Below, in pieces: positions 1-8,500 of a stretch of 50,079 bases of DNA. The DNA comes from Candidatus Dormiibacterota bacterium (lineage in GTDB: Bacteria > Chloroflexota > Dormibacteria > Aeolococcales > Bog-877). Every line of letters begins with the position of its first letter. Position 1 is the stretch's first letter. Both the position numbers and the translations under genes were made by a program. The stretch spans positions 1 through 50,079 of the forward strand of contig DAHVDN010000015.1 of NCBI GenBank assembly GCA_027313505.1, read 5' to 3'. The notes beneath the pieces are model-generated. The model did not search any database. It saw only the letters and a list, made by a program, of their open reading frames with translations, and was not told the origin of the DNA.

Positions 1-103
1 GAAACTTGCCTGACACCTGCCCCACTGGCACCTCCTGGCCGCCTGACAGCGCGCAGGCGGCCACCTCGTGCAACGCCTTGGCATCCAGCAGGGTTCCGGG
101 CAC
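1..103 (-). CDS. Partial hypothetical protein running off the left edge
   Basis: On the minus strand an open frame runs from a GTG at 101-103 off the left edge, giving about 34 residues (MPGTLLDAKALHEVAACALS and onward). Third codon positions are strongly GC-rich, as in real genes here, and the composition looks natural, but no domain is recognisable in such a short piece. The frame also stays open upstream of the GTG, so the start is uncertain. It may belong to the same mobile element as the transposase or to a neighbouring gene. Low certainty. Confidence 0.25.
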   Translation of the reverse strand, partial: MPGTLLDAKALHEVAACALSGGQEVPVGQVSGKF

Positions 104-318
104 CCTGGCATGCCCCGCCCCTGACCGCCGTACACAGCAACCGCCGGAAGCGGCCACCAGCAAAGTCCTGCAAGAGCCCCGGTGAAACCCCAAGCCGCGG
201 TCCCCAGGCAACGCTGCCCCCAGCTCGCCCAGAGGTACGCCGACCTGCAGGCCTTTGCCTCCTGGGTCGGCGGCCAGTCCCCTGGTCCACGATTTCCTTG
301 GACACCTGGTTGGGATGA

Positions 319-552
319 CTGCGCATTCCGGGCAATTCGGGGTTCGAGGTCTCCTGCGTCCGGCTGCGCAAGGCCTGGCTCCTGGAGCAGATGGGCTCCA
401 TGACCGAGCTGCAGGTCTTCCTGCGGGGCGCCGGTTTGAAGTCGATGCATGGTCTGGAGGACCTGCTCGCCCGCTGCCCCAAGGTGGAGCCGGACGCTGG
501 ATGGGAAGCCCGGGTTCTGGGGGCGGTGGCAGCCGCCAAGAGGGGCTCCTGA
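319..552 (+). pseudogene. Short frame ending at the transposase start, possible tyrosine-recombinase C-terminal remnant
   Basis: After a TGA at 316-318 this frame is open to a TGA at 550-552, and that stop shares its last base with the transposase ATG (TGATG). The only ATGs are at 391 and 400, so the translated product would be about 50 residues. The peptide (VRLRKAWLLEQMGSMTELQV, then FLRGAGLKSMHGLEDLLARC) looks like real protein and loosely resembles the helical C-terminal part of tyrosine recombinases, but the catalytic H-x-x-R and Tyr are not visible. It could be a decayed integrase, or a small protein whose translation is coupled to the transposase. The overlap is seen; the family is a guess. 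Confidence 0.35.
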
Positions 553-2237
553 TGGACCCCACGTTGCTGTATGAAGTCGTCTCCCACTTGGGGAGGCGCA
601 CCTTCCCCTTCCTGAAGAAGTTGGACGGAAAGCTCAAGCCGAGGCGGGGCGCGCCCCTGTTGGAGAGCCGGGTCCTGGTGATCGGGGGCATCTGCCTGGG
701 GGAGGAGCCGGGTCCGAAGACCATCACTCACATGGCCAGGATGTTCGCCCGCGCCAGCCAGGGCCAGCTCCACATGCTGTACGGGAAGCCGGTGCCGCCA
801 GCCCACGAGACCCGCTCGGACCTGAAAGCCCCCAGCGAGGCCCAGTTGTACCGCCTCTACGACGCCATGGCGACCGTCCTGGGGAGGCAGCACCGGCCGC
901 GTGAGCTGAACGGGCTCGCGGGCCGGAAGTTGCGGGCGGCCCAGCGGTCCTGGGAGCGGCGGAAGAAGGAGGCCCGAGAACTGCTGGGCACCGACAACGA
1001 CCTGGACACCCAGATCAGGCTCTCCATCCAACTGCTTCAGGACACCGCCCCACCGCAACCGGAGGGTGCCGAGTACACCACCGACACCACCGATCTCCCC
1101 GCGGACTGCCGGCCCATCTCCCAGGCGAGGATCAAGCGGGGGGAGAGGGCCGCAGACCGGGATGCCCGCTGGCGGGTCAAGAAGGTGGGGGAGAGGGATC
1201 CCGACGCGCCGGGGGAACAGGAGCGACGTTCTGGCGGGGGTGAGTCCAGGACCAAGCGGGTCTTCGGCTTCGGGGACGACACCATCAGCGGCACTGCCGA
1301 GAATGCCGGCTACGTGTACGCCCACGCCCTGTTCGCCGCCAACGCCTACGACGTTCCGGTGTCGGTGAGGCTGGTGAAGCTGCTACAGGAGCACGGAGTC
1401 GGGGTGGCTGACCTCATCGCCGACCGAGGCTTCAGCCAGGACGGCAAGTGGCTGGCGGAGGTGCGGGCGCTGGGGGTCATGCCCTGCTTCGACCTGAAGG
1501 CGACCCAGCAGCACGCGTACCCGACCTGGAAGAAGTGCCTGATGCTGCCCAGCGGGGTGTATCTGCCGACGCTTCCTGAGCGGCTCTGGTTCATCGAGAG
1601 GCCGGGCCCCCAGGCACCGGAGGAGAAGAAACGGGCGTACCGGGCGGCGATCAAGGAGCGGTCTCTGTATGCCCTGGTGCCCCACGGCAAGCCGACCCCG
1701 GACCAGGTGCGGCTCAGCTCTCCGGTCCTGCGGCGCAAGGCGGTGAACGCTCTGGGGTGTCCCAAGGTGCCGGGGTCGATGAGGCGTCGGGACCCGAGGC
1801 TGGCCGTCTGCGACGGCAACCATGGCTACGACGAAGCCTGCTGCATCAACGCGGCCACCCTGAAGGCGGAGGAGATTCCGAGCATCTTCCAGTTCCCCTT
1901 CTGGGGCACTCCCGAGTGGGAGGAGAAGTACGCCAAGCGGACCAACGTGGAGCGCGGCTTCAGCTCCTTCAAGAACCCGGACGTGATCGGGATGACCAAG
2001 GGCCAGTTCCACTACCGGCACGTTCCCAACGTGGCCCTGCTGGCCACCTTCATGTGGGGCGCCCACAATCTGCACATCTGGCTGAAGCGGGCGAGGGAGG
2101 CCGCCTTGGCCGCCGCTGCGGCGTTGAGGAAGCACCGGCTTCGCCCCCGACGCAGCTCCCAGGTGGCGGTGGTGGTCGACCCGGGCTCCGCCCTCCTCGA
2201 GCAGCTGGCGGTAGCCGAAGACTCCCGGGCGCCGTAA
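552..2237 (+). CDS. DDE transposase of an insertion sequence
   Basis: A 561-residue transposase. An RNase-H-like DDE core is suggested by a first Asp in TDTTDLPADC (about residue 180), a second in LIADRGFS (about residue 290), and a late Glu in KRTNVERGFSSFKN (about residue 470) followed by an Arg/His-rich helix, as in IS4/IS1182-type enzymes; the exact IS family is not certain. The ATG at 552 is chosen because it overlaps the preceding stop (TGATG). The frame does extend upstream to 255, but that part has low-complexity, shadow-like composition. No frameshift or internal stop is seen, so the gene may be active. Clear terminal inverted repeats were not found, so the ends of the element are undefined. 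Confidence 0.8.
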   Translation: MDPTLLYEVVSHLGRRTFPFLKKLDGKLKPRRGAPLLESRVLVIGGICLGEEPGPKTITHMARMFARASQGQLHMLYGKPVPPAHETRSDLKAPSEAQLYRLYDAMATVLGRQHRPRELNGLAGRKLRAAQRSWERRKKEARELLGTDNDLDTQIRLSIQLLQDTAPPQPEGAEYTTDTTDLPADCRPISQARIKRGERAADRDARWRVKKVGERDPDAPGEQERRSGGGESRTKRVFGFGDDTISGTAENAGYVYAHALFAANAYDVPVSVRLVKLLQEHGVGVADLIADRGFSQDGKWLAEVRALGVMPCFDLKATQQHAYPTWKKCLMLPSGVYLPTLPERLWFIERPGPQAPEEKKRAYRAAIKERSLYALVPHGKPTPDQVRLSSPVLRRKAVNALGCPKVPGSMRRRDPRLAVCDGNHGYDEACCINAATLKAEEIPSIFQFPFWGTPEWEEKYAKRTNVERGFSSFKNPDVIGMTKGQFHYRHVPNVALLATFMWGAHNLHIWLKRAREAALAAAAALRKHRLRPRRSSQVAVVVDPGSALLEQLAVAEDSRAP

Positions 2238-2286
2238 GGGCAGCTCCGGCACCCTCCACCGACCGGGATCCACTCTTCCTGGATCA

Positions 2287-2329
2287 AACGCGCCCTGAGG
2301 CCGGCCCAACCGCCGTCCCGAGGCGCGTT
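2287..2329. repeat. 8-bp inverted repeat downstream of the transposase
   Basis: AACGCGCC at 2287-2294 is mirrored by GGCGCGTT at 2322-2329 with a 27-base loop. It lies just 3' of the transposase. It may be part of the element's right end or a weak transcript-end structure. No matching copy was seen near the left end of the window. Confidence 0.3.
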
Positions 2330-2381
2330 CTGCGTGTCATGAGGCCCTGATTTTCACTTCCAGGGGCCCAGAGGACAGCAA

Positions 2382-2409
2382 AACGCCCGGAGATTGCTCT
2401 CCGGGCGTT
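2382..2409 (-). terminator. Intrinsic terminator of nrdJ
   Basis: A perfect 12-bp stem, AACGCCCGGAGA (2382-2393) with TCTCCGGGCGTT (2398-2409), has a 4-base loop. Read on the minus strand it is followed by a short T run (the stem's terminal TT plus TT). It lies about 50 bp past the nrdJ stop codon and also separates nrdJ from the convergent transposase. On the plus strand no T run follows, so it should act mainly on nrdJ transcripts. Confidence 0.65.
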
Positions 2410-2420
2410 CGCTTCGCGAA

Positions 2421-2441
2421 AGTCGCAACCGTTTTGCGACT
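2421..2441 (-). terminator. Second hairpin 3' of nrdJ
   Basis: An 8-bp perfect stem (AGTCGCAA 2421-2428 with TTGCGACT 2434-2441) and a 5-base loop lies between the nrdJ stop and the stronger hairpin at 2382-2409. It may act in tandem with that terminator or protect the mRNA 3' end. Confidence 0.4.
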
Positions 2442-2461
2442 TATTCGCAAGACCCTCCCTT

Positions 2462-5287
2462 TCATGAGCAACCAGAAGTGCTGCCGCAATTCATGCACTT
2501 GTAGCAGGCGCCGTTGCGGACCATCAGCGCTCCGCAGTCGGAGCAGGATGGAGCGTCCTCTTGGTTCCGAAAGGTCAACTCCGCCGCCAATTGCTTGGCA
2601 TTGGCTTGGTTGGGGGCCGTTGTGAGATTCGCCACCGCCTGCGGAGCAATTGCCCCCAGGGTCACGGGCGGGTCTATGCCGCTGATCGTCTCCTCGCGAC
2701 GACTGATGATCCCGAGAGCGTCGCGGTCTTCCGCTGAGAGGAATCGAGCGGCGAGCCACCGGAAGATGTAATCCACAATCGACTTGGCGATCGGAATCTC
2801 TGGGTTTCCGGTGTACCCCGATGGCTCGAAGCGGCTGTGAGCGAACTTGGCGCAGAAGAGGCGCAGCGGGACCCCATACTGCAACGCCACGGAGACGGCC
2901 GTTGCGAACGAGTCCATCATCCCGCTGAGGGTGCTTCCCTCCTTAGCCATTTTGAGGAAGATCTCGCCGGGCTGCCCGTCCTCATAAAGGCCGACTGTGA
3001 GGTAACCCTCATGACCCTGGATGTCGAACTTGTGGGTTATTGCAGCACGCTCGGATGGCAAACGATGGCGAGCGGGACGGACCTCGGCGACCTCCTGCCC
3101 GGTATAGGTCGCCTGCTTGTGTGAGGTCGACAGCGGCTGGCTGCGTTTGCTCCCGTCGCGATACACCGCCACGGCCTTCAGCCCCAGTCTCCAGGCATCG
3201 GTGTAAGCCTGTTCAACATCGTCCGGGGTGGCCTCCTTGGGGAGGTTTACCGTCTTGCTGATGGCTCCTGAGATGAAGGGTTGGACCGCTGCCATCATTC
3301 GAATGTGCCCCTGCCAGCTGATGGAGCGTTGTCCATTGGCTGGAGGGAACGCGCAGTCGAACACCGCCAGGTCATCCTCACGGAGGTGAGGGGCTCCTTC
3401 GATAGTGTCGTGTTCGTTGATGTAGGCGGCGATGTCGGAGAGCGCCTCCTCCCCATATCCCAGCCGCCGCAGCGCCGCCGGCACGGTGCCATTGACCATC
3501 TTCAGCAGGCCACCGCCCACAAGCTTCTTGTACTTGACCAGCGCTATGTCGGGTTCGACTCCGGTGGTGTCGCAATCCATCATGAATGAGATGGTTCCGG
3601 TCGGCGCCAGCACCGTAACTTGAGAGTTGCGGTACCCGTGCATGGCACCCAACTCGTGGGCGTCGTCCCAAGCCTTGCGGGCCGCGGCCAGCAGGGGTGC
3701 GGGTGTGAGATCATCCGCAATCTTGTAAGCGGCGGCGCGGTGCTTTTCCATCACCCGCAGCATCGGCTGGCGATTGACCTCGTACCCGTCGAACGGTCCG
3801 ACCTCCTTGGCGATTCGAGCGGACTGCGCGTAGGCCTCACCACTCATGATGGCAGTCAGCGCCCCCGCATAGTCTCGAGCTTGGGGGCTGTCGTAGGGGA
3901 GCCCCAGCGCCATCAGCACCGCGCCGAGGTTGGCGTACCCCAGACCGAGGGGGCGAAACTTGTGGCTGTTTGCGGTGATCTTCTCGGTGGGATAGGTCGC
4001 GTAGCCGACCATGATCTCCATGGCAGTGAGCATCACGCGGGCGGTATGGCGGTAGCCGTCGATGTCGAAGCTTCCGTCCTCTCCGAGGAACTTGAGTACG
4101 TTGATGCTGGAGAGGTTGCACGCGGTGTCATCGAGATAGAGGAATTCCGAACAGGGGTTGCTGGCATTGATCCGACCGGAGTTGGGTGAGGTGTGCCACT
4201 CGTTTATGGTGGTGTCGAACTGGAGGCCCGGGTCGCCGCAGGCCCAGGCCGCTTCCGTTATCTGCGCCATCAGGTCGCGGGCCCGATAGGTCCCGATCAC
4301 CCGGCTGCGGTCGGTCACCGCGTAGGTGCGCCACTCCTTATCTTCCAAAACTGCGCGCATGAACTCATCGGAAACCCGGACGGAGTTGTTGGAGTTCTGA
4401 AAGAAGACCGAGGAGTAGGCCTCGCCGGTGAAGGAGCCGTCGTAGCCTGCCTCGATCAGAGCCCATGCCTTCCGCTCTTCGCGAACCTTGCAGTTGATGA
4501 AGTCGACGATGTCGGGGTGGTCGGCGTTGAGGATAACCATCTTGGCCGCGCGGCGGGTGGTGCCTCCAGACTTGATCACCCCGGCGAAGGCATCGAAGCC
4601 TTTCATGAATGAGACCGGGCCGCTGGCCGTCCCGCCCGAGCCCAGGTTCTCGACAGAGGAGCGGATGGTGGACAGGTTGGTGCCCGTCCCTGATCCCCAT
4701 TTGAAGAGCATCCCCTCGGTCTTGGCCAGTGTGAGGATGGCGTCCATGGTGTCGTCGACCGAGTTGATGAAGCAGGCGCTCACCTGCGGGTGCGGCTCGG
4801 CGCCAAGGTTGAACCAGACCGGGCTGTTGAAGGCGGCTACCTGATTGACCAGGATGGCACTAAGTTCGGCATGGAAGGTGTCCAAGTCCTCCTCAGAGGC
4901 GAAGTAACCGCCCTGCCAGCCCCAGTCGCGGATGGTGTCAGCAACTCGAGAGATCAGCTGGCGCACGCTGGTCTCTCGCTGGCCGCTACCTTGCAGCCCT
5001 CTGAAATACTTTGAGACCACCACGTTGGTCGCCAGCTGCGACCAACTGGCAGGGACCTCCACAGCCTCTTGGGTGAAGACTGTCTCTCCCTTCTCGTTGG
5101 TGATGGTGGCCGTCCGCATCTCCCAGGCGATGGCGTCGAAGGGATGGATGCCTGGTTGGCTGAAGTGACGCTCAACCTTGAGGCCCCGTGCCCCGGCCGC
5201 GGGCGGGGAAGTCTGGCGAGAGGGGGTGCGGGATTGCCCCTCGGATGGGTCGCCGGCCGGTTCTGGGTCGCTGGCGGATCGGTCCAC
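2462..5287 (-). CDS. nrdJ: Adenosylcobalamin-dependent (class II) ribonucleotide reductase
   Basis: A 941-residue cytosolic enzyme that reduces ribonucleotides to deoxyribonucleotides using adenosylcobalamin as radical source, so it needs neither oxygen nor an NrdB subunit. The start is GTG at 5285-5287, with AGGAGG (plus-strand CCTCCT at 5295-5300) 7 nt upstream. Family residues are visible: C172 in SACFIN and C390 in TACNLSS as the redox pair, and the N377-C379-E381 triad in NPCSE with C379 as the thiyl-radical cysteine. The C-terminus carries a Cys-rich zinc-ribbon tail (CSDCG, then CYKCMNCG) typical of long actinobacterial and cyanobacterial-type NrdJ. The gene stands alone, with candidate NrdR boxes upstream and a terminator downstream. 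It is consistent with the B12-dependent mutases elsewhere in the window. Confidence 0.96.
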   Translation of the reverse strand: MDRSASDPEPAGDPSEGQSRTPSRQTSPPAAGARGLKVERHFSQPGIHPFDAIAWEMRTATITNEKGETVFTQEAVEVPASWSQLATNVVVSKYFRGLQGSGQRETSVRQLISRVADTIRDWGWQGGYFASEEDLDTFHAELSAILVNQVAAFNSPVWFNLGAEPHPQVSACFINSVDDTMDAILTLAKTEGMLFKWGSGTGTNLSTIRSSVENLGSGGTASGPVSFMKGFDAFAGVIKSGGTTRRAAKMVILNADHPDIVDFINCKVREERKAWALIEAGYDGSFTGEAYSSVFFQNSNNSVRVSDEFMRAVLEDKEWRTYAVTDRSRVIGTYRARDLMAQITEAAWACGDPGLQFDTTINEWHTSPNSGRINASNPCSEFLYLDDTACNLSSINVLKFLGEDGSFDIDGYRHTARVMLTAMEIMVGYATYPTEKITANSHKFRPLGLGYANLGAVLMALGLPYDSPQARDYAGALTAIMSGEAYAQSARIAKEVGPFDGYEVNRQPMLRVMEKHRAAAYKIADDLTPAPLLAAARKAWDDAHELGAMHGYRNSQVTVLAPTGTISFMMDCDTTGVEPDIALVKYKKLVGGGLLKMVNGTVPAALRRLGYGEEALSDIAAYINEHDTIEGAPHLREDDLAVFDCAFPPANGQRSISWQGHIRMMAAVQPFISGAISKTVNLPKEATPDDVEQAYTDAWRLGLKAVAVYRDGSKRSQPLSTSHKQATYTGQEVAEVRPARHRLPSERAAITHKFDIQGHEGYLTVGLYEDGQPGEIFLKMAKEGSTLSGMMDSFATAVSVALQYGVPLRLFCAKFAHSRFEPSGYTGNPEIPIAKSIVDYIFRWLAARFLSAEDRDALGIISRREETISGIDPPVTLGAIAPQAVANLTTAPNQANAKQLAAELTFRNQEDAPSCSDCGALMVRNGACYKCMNCGSTSGCS

Positions 5288-5344
5288 GGAATTTCCTCCT
5301 GGCAGGACGAGCTGAGGGTGACTGAGGCTTTCTAGGTGGCTGCC

Positions 5345-5392
5345 GAACCATATGTAGCGGTTGTCGCAGGGCCTAGGCGCAATATCTTGGGC
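5345..5392 (-). promoter_or_regulatory. Two candidate NrdR boxes over the nrdJ promoter
   Basis: Two ATAT-centred imperfect palindromes lie at 5345-5360 (GAACCATATGTAGCGG) and 5377-5392 (GCGCAATATCTTGGGC). Against the NrdR consensus ACACWATATATWGTGT they match at about 10 and 11 of 16 positions. Their starts are 32 bp apart, about three helical turns, which is the usual NrdR tandem spacing. On the minus strand the upstream box covers a TTGCGC and the downstream box a TACATA element, so they could overlap the -35 and -10 of nrdJ, although the spacing between those two (20 bp) is long. The match was scored by eye. Confidence 0.45.
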
Positions 5393-5442
5393 CTTTGACG
5401 CCCAGGAGTCAAGCGGTTGCCATCTCTCAGGTTAACCTTCCC

Positions 5443-5448
5443 TAGAAT
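5443..5448 (+). promoter_or_regulatory. Candidate -10 element for the 2-oxoglutarate dehydrogenase operon
   Basis: TAGAAT matches the TANNNT box seen before many genes in this window. It lies about 74 nt upstream of the TTG start and would give a leader of roughly 65 nt. No convincing -35 was seen. An AT-rich TATATA follows at 5451. Confidence 0.35.
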
Positions 5449-5521
5449 CGTATATAGAAGTAACTGGGGTTGTGAGCTGCTGTTGTTCAGCTGCGCTCGC
5501 CCAGAAAGTCTTGGAGAAGCC

Positions 5522-8500
5522 TTGCCGAGTAAGACCCTTGCCGTGACGCTGCCGCAGATGGGGGAGTCGGTCACCGAGGGTGTGGTCGGGGCGTGGCGCA
5601 AGAAGGTGGGCGACCAGGTCTCATTGGGTGAGACCCTGGTGGAGATACAGACCGACAAGATCGACGCGGAGGTGCCGGCTCCAGAAGCAGGGGTGCTGGT
5701 ACGCATCGTGGCGGCCGAGGGCGAGGTGGTGATGGTCGGCGCCCCCCTGGCTGAGATCGAGGTGGGTGTTGGTGTCCCAACTGCTCCGGACCAGGATTCA
5801 CCAGCGCCGGCAGACCCACCGGCAGACCCACCTGCGGCGGCGCTACGCCAACCGGTGCCGGTTCCGCTCCCCGCCTTGGGGGAGTCGGTCACCGAGGGGG
5901 TGGTCGGGGCCTGGCACAAGAAGCCCGGCGAGCAGATCGCGGCCGGCGAAACGCTGGTCGAGATACAGACCGACAAGGTGGATGCAGAGGTGCCATCACC
6001 GATCGGCGGGACCGTCACGGAAGTGCTGGTTCCGGAAGGAGAGACCGTGGCCGTCGGGACGGTGATGGCGATGATCCAGCCCGGAGGGGCTGGCAGCTCG
6101 GCCCCGAACCCAAGGGCTGAAGCCATGCCACTGCCTACTGTCGGGCCGACGCTGCCCGCAGGCGGATCGCTGTTGGAGGCGGATGCCACTCCCATGGCCC
6201 GTCGGGCAGCGGCGCTCAATGGAGTGGATCTGGGCCGAGCCGCTGGGACCGGTCCCGGAGGGTTGATCCGCCGTAACGACGTTCTGAGAGCGGGAAACGG
6301 GGTCGCCGGGACGAGCCCCGCTCCGGATCTGACCAGTCAGATCAAGGGGTCCTCGGTCAAGCTGGTGGAGGCGATGGAGCGAAGCCTCACCATTCCCACC
6401 GCCACCAGTTTTCGCACCATTGAGGTGCCGGTCCTCGAAGCTCGGCGCCGGCAGATGAACGAGGCGCTGCGGGCGGCGGCGCGAGCCGAGCTCAAGGTCT
6501 CCTTCACCCACCTTCTGGCCTTCGCGTTGGTCAGGGCAGCCCGCGAGATGCCGACCTTTTCGGCCAGTTTCAAGGATGTCGACGGCAAACCTCACAAGCT
6601 TGTGCGGGACGGGGTGAACCTCGGCCTCGCTGTCGACGTCGAGCGCGCCGACGGCTCGCGGTTTTTGTTAGTGCCGGTGATCAAGCGAGCGCACCAGCTC
6701 GACTTCCCCGCCTTCCGAAAGGCGTATGAGGAGCTGGTTTCCAGGACCCGGTCGGGCGGGCTGTCTGTGGACGATCTGGCCGATGCCACGATCACCCTGA
6801 CCAATCCTGGTGGAGTCGGCACCGTGGCATCGGTGCCGCGTCTGATGGCGGGTCAGGCCGCGATCATCGCGGTGGGTGCGATCGGGAACCCCCCTGGCTT
6901 CTCCGGGCTCTCACGGGAAGCCGCGGCGGCGATCGGCGTTCGCCCGGTGATGACGGTGACCAGCACCTATGACCACCGGCTGGTCCAAGGGGTGGAGTCC
7001 GGGATGCTCCTGAGACGGCTGGAGGGGCTTCTTGCCGGAGACGACGGCTTCTATGAGGAGGTCTTCGCGAGCATCGGCCTGCCGGCTCCGGAGGCCACTC
7101 CGATAGCCGGCTCGACTGGGCTGGCGCTCCTGGCCCCTAGCTCTGGGGCGGTGCCGGGTGAGCAGCTCATGCGGGCGGTCGCAGCCGGCATGTCGCTGGT
7201 GAAGGCATATCGAACTCATGGGCACCTGGCCGCTCATCTTGACCCGCTCGGCAGCGAGCCGCCCGGGGATCCTTCTCTGGATCCGGACACGGTGGGGCTG
7301 ACGCAGACGCTCATGGCTCAGGTGCCGGCGGAGATCCTGAGGGTTGCGGTGCCAGGAACCACCCTGGCCGAAGCGCTTCCGCGCATGCGCCAGACCTACT
7401 GCGGCACGATCGCCTATGAGATAGAGCACATCAGCAGCCACGAGCAGCGCACCTGGTTGCGCAGCCAGATCGAGTCGGGAGCCCATCTGACCCCGCTGAC
7501 CTCTGAGGAGAAGGTTCAGCTGCTTCACCGGCTCGCCCAGGTGGACGCGTTCGAGCGGTTCCTCCGCAAGACGTATCTGGGGCAGCACACCTTTTCAATC
7601 GAGGGGGTGGATGCCCTGGTGCCGATGCTGGAGCATTTGATTGAACTTTTCGCCAAGGATGGGGCCCGGGAGGTCGTGCTTGGCATGGCCCATCGAGGGC
7701 GGCTCAATGTGACCACCAGGATCGTCGGCAGGAGTCTTGAGGACATCATCGCGGAGTTCGAGAGTGGCGCCTACCTCGGCGGTGCCTCGACCGGGGATGT
7801 CAAGTACCACTACGGTGCGGAGGGGGTCCTTCGCACCAGGGACAACCGAGACGTCGGGGTTGTCCTGACGCACAACCCGAGCCACCTGGAGGTGGTCAAT
7901 GCCGTGGTGGAAGGCAGGACCCGGGCCCGACAGACCGCAGACGGGACCACCACCCCGGTGCAGGACACCCGGGCCGCGGTCCCGGTCCTTATCCACGGGG
8001 ACGCCGCGTTCACCGGCCAGGGGGTGGTGACGGAGACCCTCAACCTGCAGAGCTTGGAGGGCTACCGGGTTGGAGGCACGGTGCACATCATCGCCAACAA
8101 CCAGATCGGCTTCACGACCGAGCCGACGGACGGGCGCTCTACCCGGTACGCCAGTGACGTGGCCAAGGGCTATGACATCCCGATCATCCATGTCAATGCC
8201 GACGACGTGGAAGCCTGTTTGCAGGCGGTCCGGCTGGCGGTGAGCTACCGGGCGACCTTCGAGCGAGACTTCCTGATCGACCTCATCGGATATCGGCGTT
8301 TCGGACACAACGAGGGGGACGAGCCAGCCTACACTCAGCCGCTGATGATGGCTCGGATCCGCAGCCATCCCACTCCGGTTCAGGTGTACGGCGCCCGCCT
8401 GATTGCCGAAGGAGTACTGGCCGGGCCCGACCTCGAGCGGGAGCAGGCCTCCGCCTATCAGGAGATGGTGGAAGCTCACACCCGGGCGATGGCTGACGGC

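Noticed and set aside
1383-2309. Long minus-strand open frame opposite the transposase
   Set aside because: It mirrors the codon structure of the transposase, a common effect of high GC, and its composition (Arg, Gly and Pro runs) has no protein-like pattern.
1-2461. Terminal inverted repeats of the insertion sequence
   Set aside because: The left flank and the region after the transposase were compared in reverse complement; no convincing matching ends were found, so the element's limits are not given.
5395-5423. TTGACG as the -35 of the 2-oxoglutarate dehydrogenase promoter
   Set aside because: At 17 bp spacing the matching -10 would be TGCCAT, which is poor; the better TAGAAT box is too far away to pair with it.
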